Shown piece by piece: positions 6,643 to 6,934 of a stretch of 6,934 nucleotides of DNA. The number at the start of each line of letters is the position of its first letter. Within the stretch, counting starts at the first letter, position 1. The DNA lies in assembly GCA_003523055.1 (NCBI GenBank), contig DPHC01000014.1:1-6934 (forward strand), read 5' to 3'. The notes under the pieces are model-generated. The model made no database searches and had not been told where the DNA came from. It saw only the letters and a program-made list of their open reading frames with translations. This stretch comes from Dehalococcoidia bacterium (GTDB lineage: Bacteria; Chloroflexota; Dehalococcoidia; Lucifugimonadales; UBA3495). Made by a program: the position numbers and the translations under genes.

Positions 6643-6648
6643 TATAAT
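6643..6648 (+). promoter_or_regulatory. Consensus -10 box for the glutaredoxin-like gene
   Basis: TATAAT is a perfect -10 and predicts a start near 6655, with a leader of about 28 bases ahead of the ATG at 6683. No clear -35 is seen. The box lies in the right arm of an imperfect inverted repeat (CATTAT at 6631-6636, ATAATG at 6644-6649). Upstream, ATACCAT occurs twice (6618-6624 and 6627-6633) with a nine-base period. Confidence 0.45.
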
Positions 6649-6669
6649 GATTTTCTAAAAACTTTGAAT

Positions 6670-6677
6670 GGGGGGGA
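6670..6677 (+). promoter_or_regulatory. G-rich ribosome binding site deciding the glutaredoxin start
   Basis: Seven G residues followed by A form a strong purine-rich Shine-Dalgarno-like site about six bases before the ATG at 6683. An in-frame ATG at 6668 overlaps this run and has no ribosome binding site of its own, so 6683 is preferred. Confidence 0.6.
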
Positions 6678-6682
6678 TTACA

Positions 6683-6919
6683 ATGGATATAAAAATGTAT
6701 GGCACAACTTGGTGTGGGGATTGTAAAAGAGCTAAAGCTTTTTTCGAACTGCATCACGTGGAATATGATTGGTTTGACACTGATTTAGACAAAGAATCTG
6801 AAGATTATGTTAAAAGCCTCAATAATGGAAACAGAGTAGTTCCTACAATCATTTTTAAAGATGGTTCAATGCTAGTTGAGCCTTCAGATAAAGAGCTGGC
6901 TGATCAACTTGGCATTTAA
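6683..6919 (+). CDS. Glutaredoxin-like / mycoredoxin-type thiol oxidoreductase
   Basis: A 78-residue thioredoxin-fold protein, the usual size for mycoredoxin/NrdH-like glutaredoxins. Visible features: beta strand MDIKMYGTTW, active site CGDC (C11, C14), the following helix KRAKAFFELHHV, strand YDWFDTDLD, then NNGNRVVPTIIF with the cis-proline P54, and DGSMLVEPSDKEL closing the fold. Members reduce disulfides or mixed disulfides with a low-molecular-weight thiol in the cytoplasm, or serve ribonucleotide reductase; which applies here is unclear. The WCGDC plus VPTI plus GS.LVEPS pattern is nearest to actinobacterial and Chloroflexota Grx-like proteins. The start at 6683 is preferred over an in-frame ATG at 6668 because the G-run between them works as ribosome binding site. 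It has its own likely promoter and is divergent from the transporter gene. Confidence 0.9.
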   Translation: MDIKMYGTTWCGDCKRAKAFFELHHVEYDWFDTDLDKESEDYVKSLNNGNRVVPTIIFKDGSMLVEPSDKELADQLGI

Positions 6920-6934
6920 GAAATTTGATGTTTT

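Overview
The window looks like chromosomal DNA from an AT-rich bacterium. It holds six protein genes and no RNA gene, CRISPR array, insertion sequence or recognisable phage or plasmid gene. Three genes encode predicted lipoproteins. The glutaredoxin-like protein resembles the short mycoredoxin-type proteins of Actinobacteria and Chloroflexota, and the MFS carrier is of the monocarboxylate or oxalate/formate-like type. Together these suggest a free-living bacterium, possibly a marine Chloroflexota (SAR202-like) lineage. That placement is an impression from family resemblance, not a demonstrated assignment.

Layout. (1) 3-791, +: the C-terminal part of a DUF2779 protein with a DEDD-exonuclease-like domain, cut by the left edge of the window. 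(2) 887-2242, -: a predicted lipoprotein with a six-cysteine pacifastin/VWC-like module, followed by an M23-like fold that appears to have lost its zinc ligands. (3) 2435-3493, +: a predicted lipoprotein with a Pro/Thr linker and a polysaccharide-lyase domain (PF14099-like). (4) 3510-5126, +: a second lipoprotein with a divergent M23-like domain, 16 bases downstream of the lyase gene and probably co-transcribed with it. (5) 5153-6499, -: a 12-helix MFS transporter that converges on gene 4 with a 26-base gap. (6) 6683-6919, +: a glutaredoxin-like CGDC protein, divergent from the transporter.

The centre of the window (887-5126) is the most interesting part. Three secreted, lipid-anchored proteins are arranged around a divergent AT-rich promoter region. 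One is a probable glycan-cleaving enzyme, and the two either side of it carry M23-like folds that look catalytically dead. A reasonable inference is a cell-surface polysaccharide binding and cleavage module in which the M23-like domains act as binding or scaffold parts. No binding partner, importer or regulator is visible here. The MFS transporter could take up small acids, but its link to the lyase rests only on proximity.

Regulatory signals are modest. There is a consensus TATAAT upstream of gene 2, and the same AAGGTATAAT ten-mer sits just before gene 4. A TATAAT with a G-rich ribosome binding site precedes the glutaredoxin gene. A perfect 14-base palindrome lies in the transporter/glutaredoxin intergenic region. 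No convincing intrinsic terminator was found.
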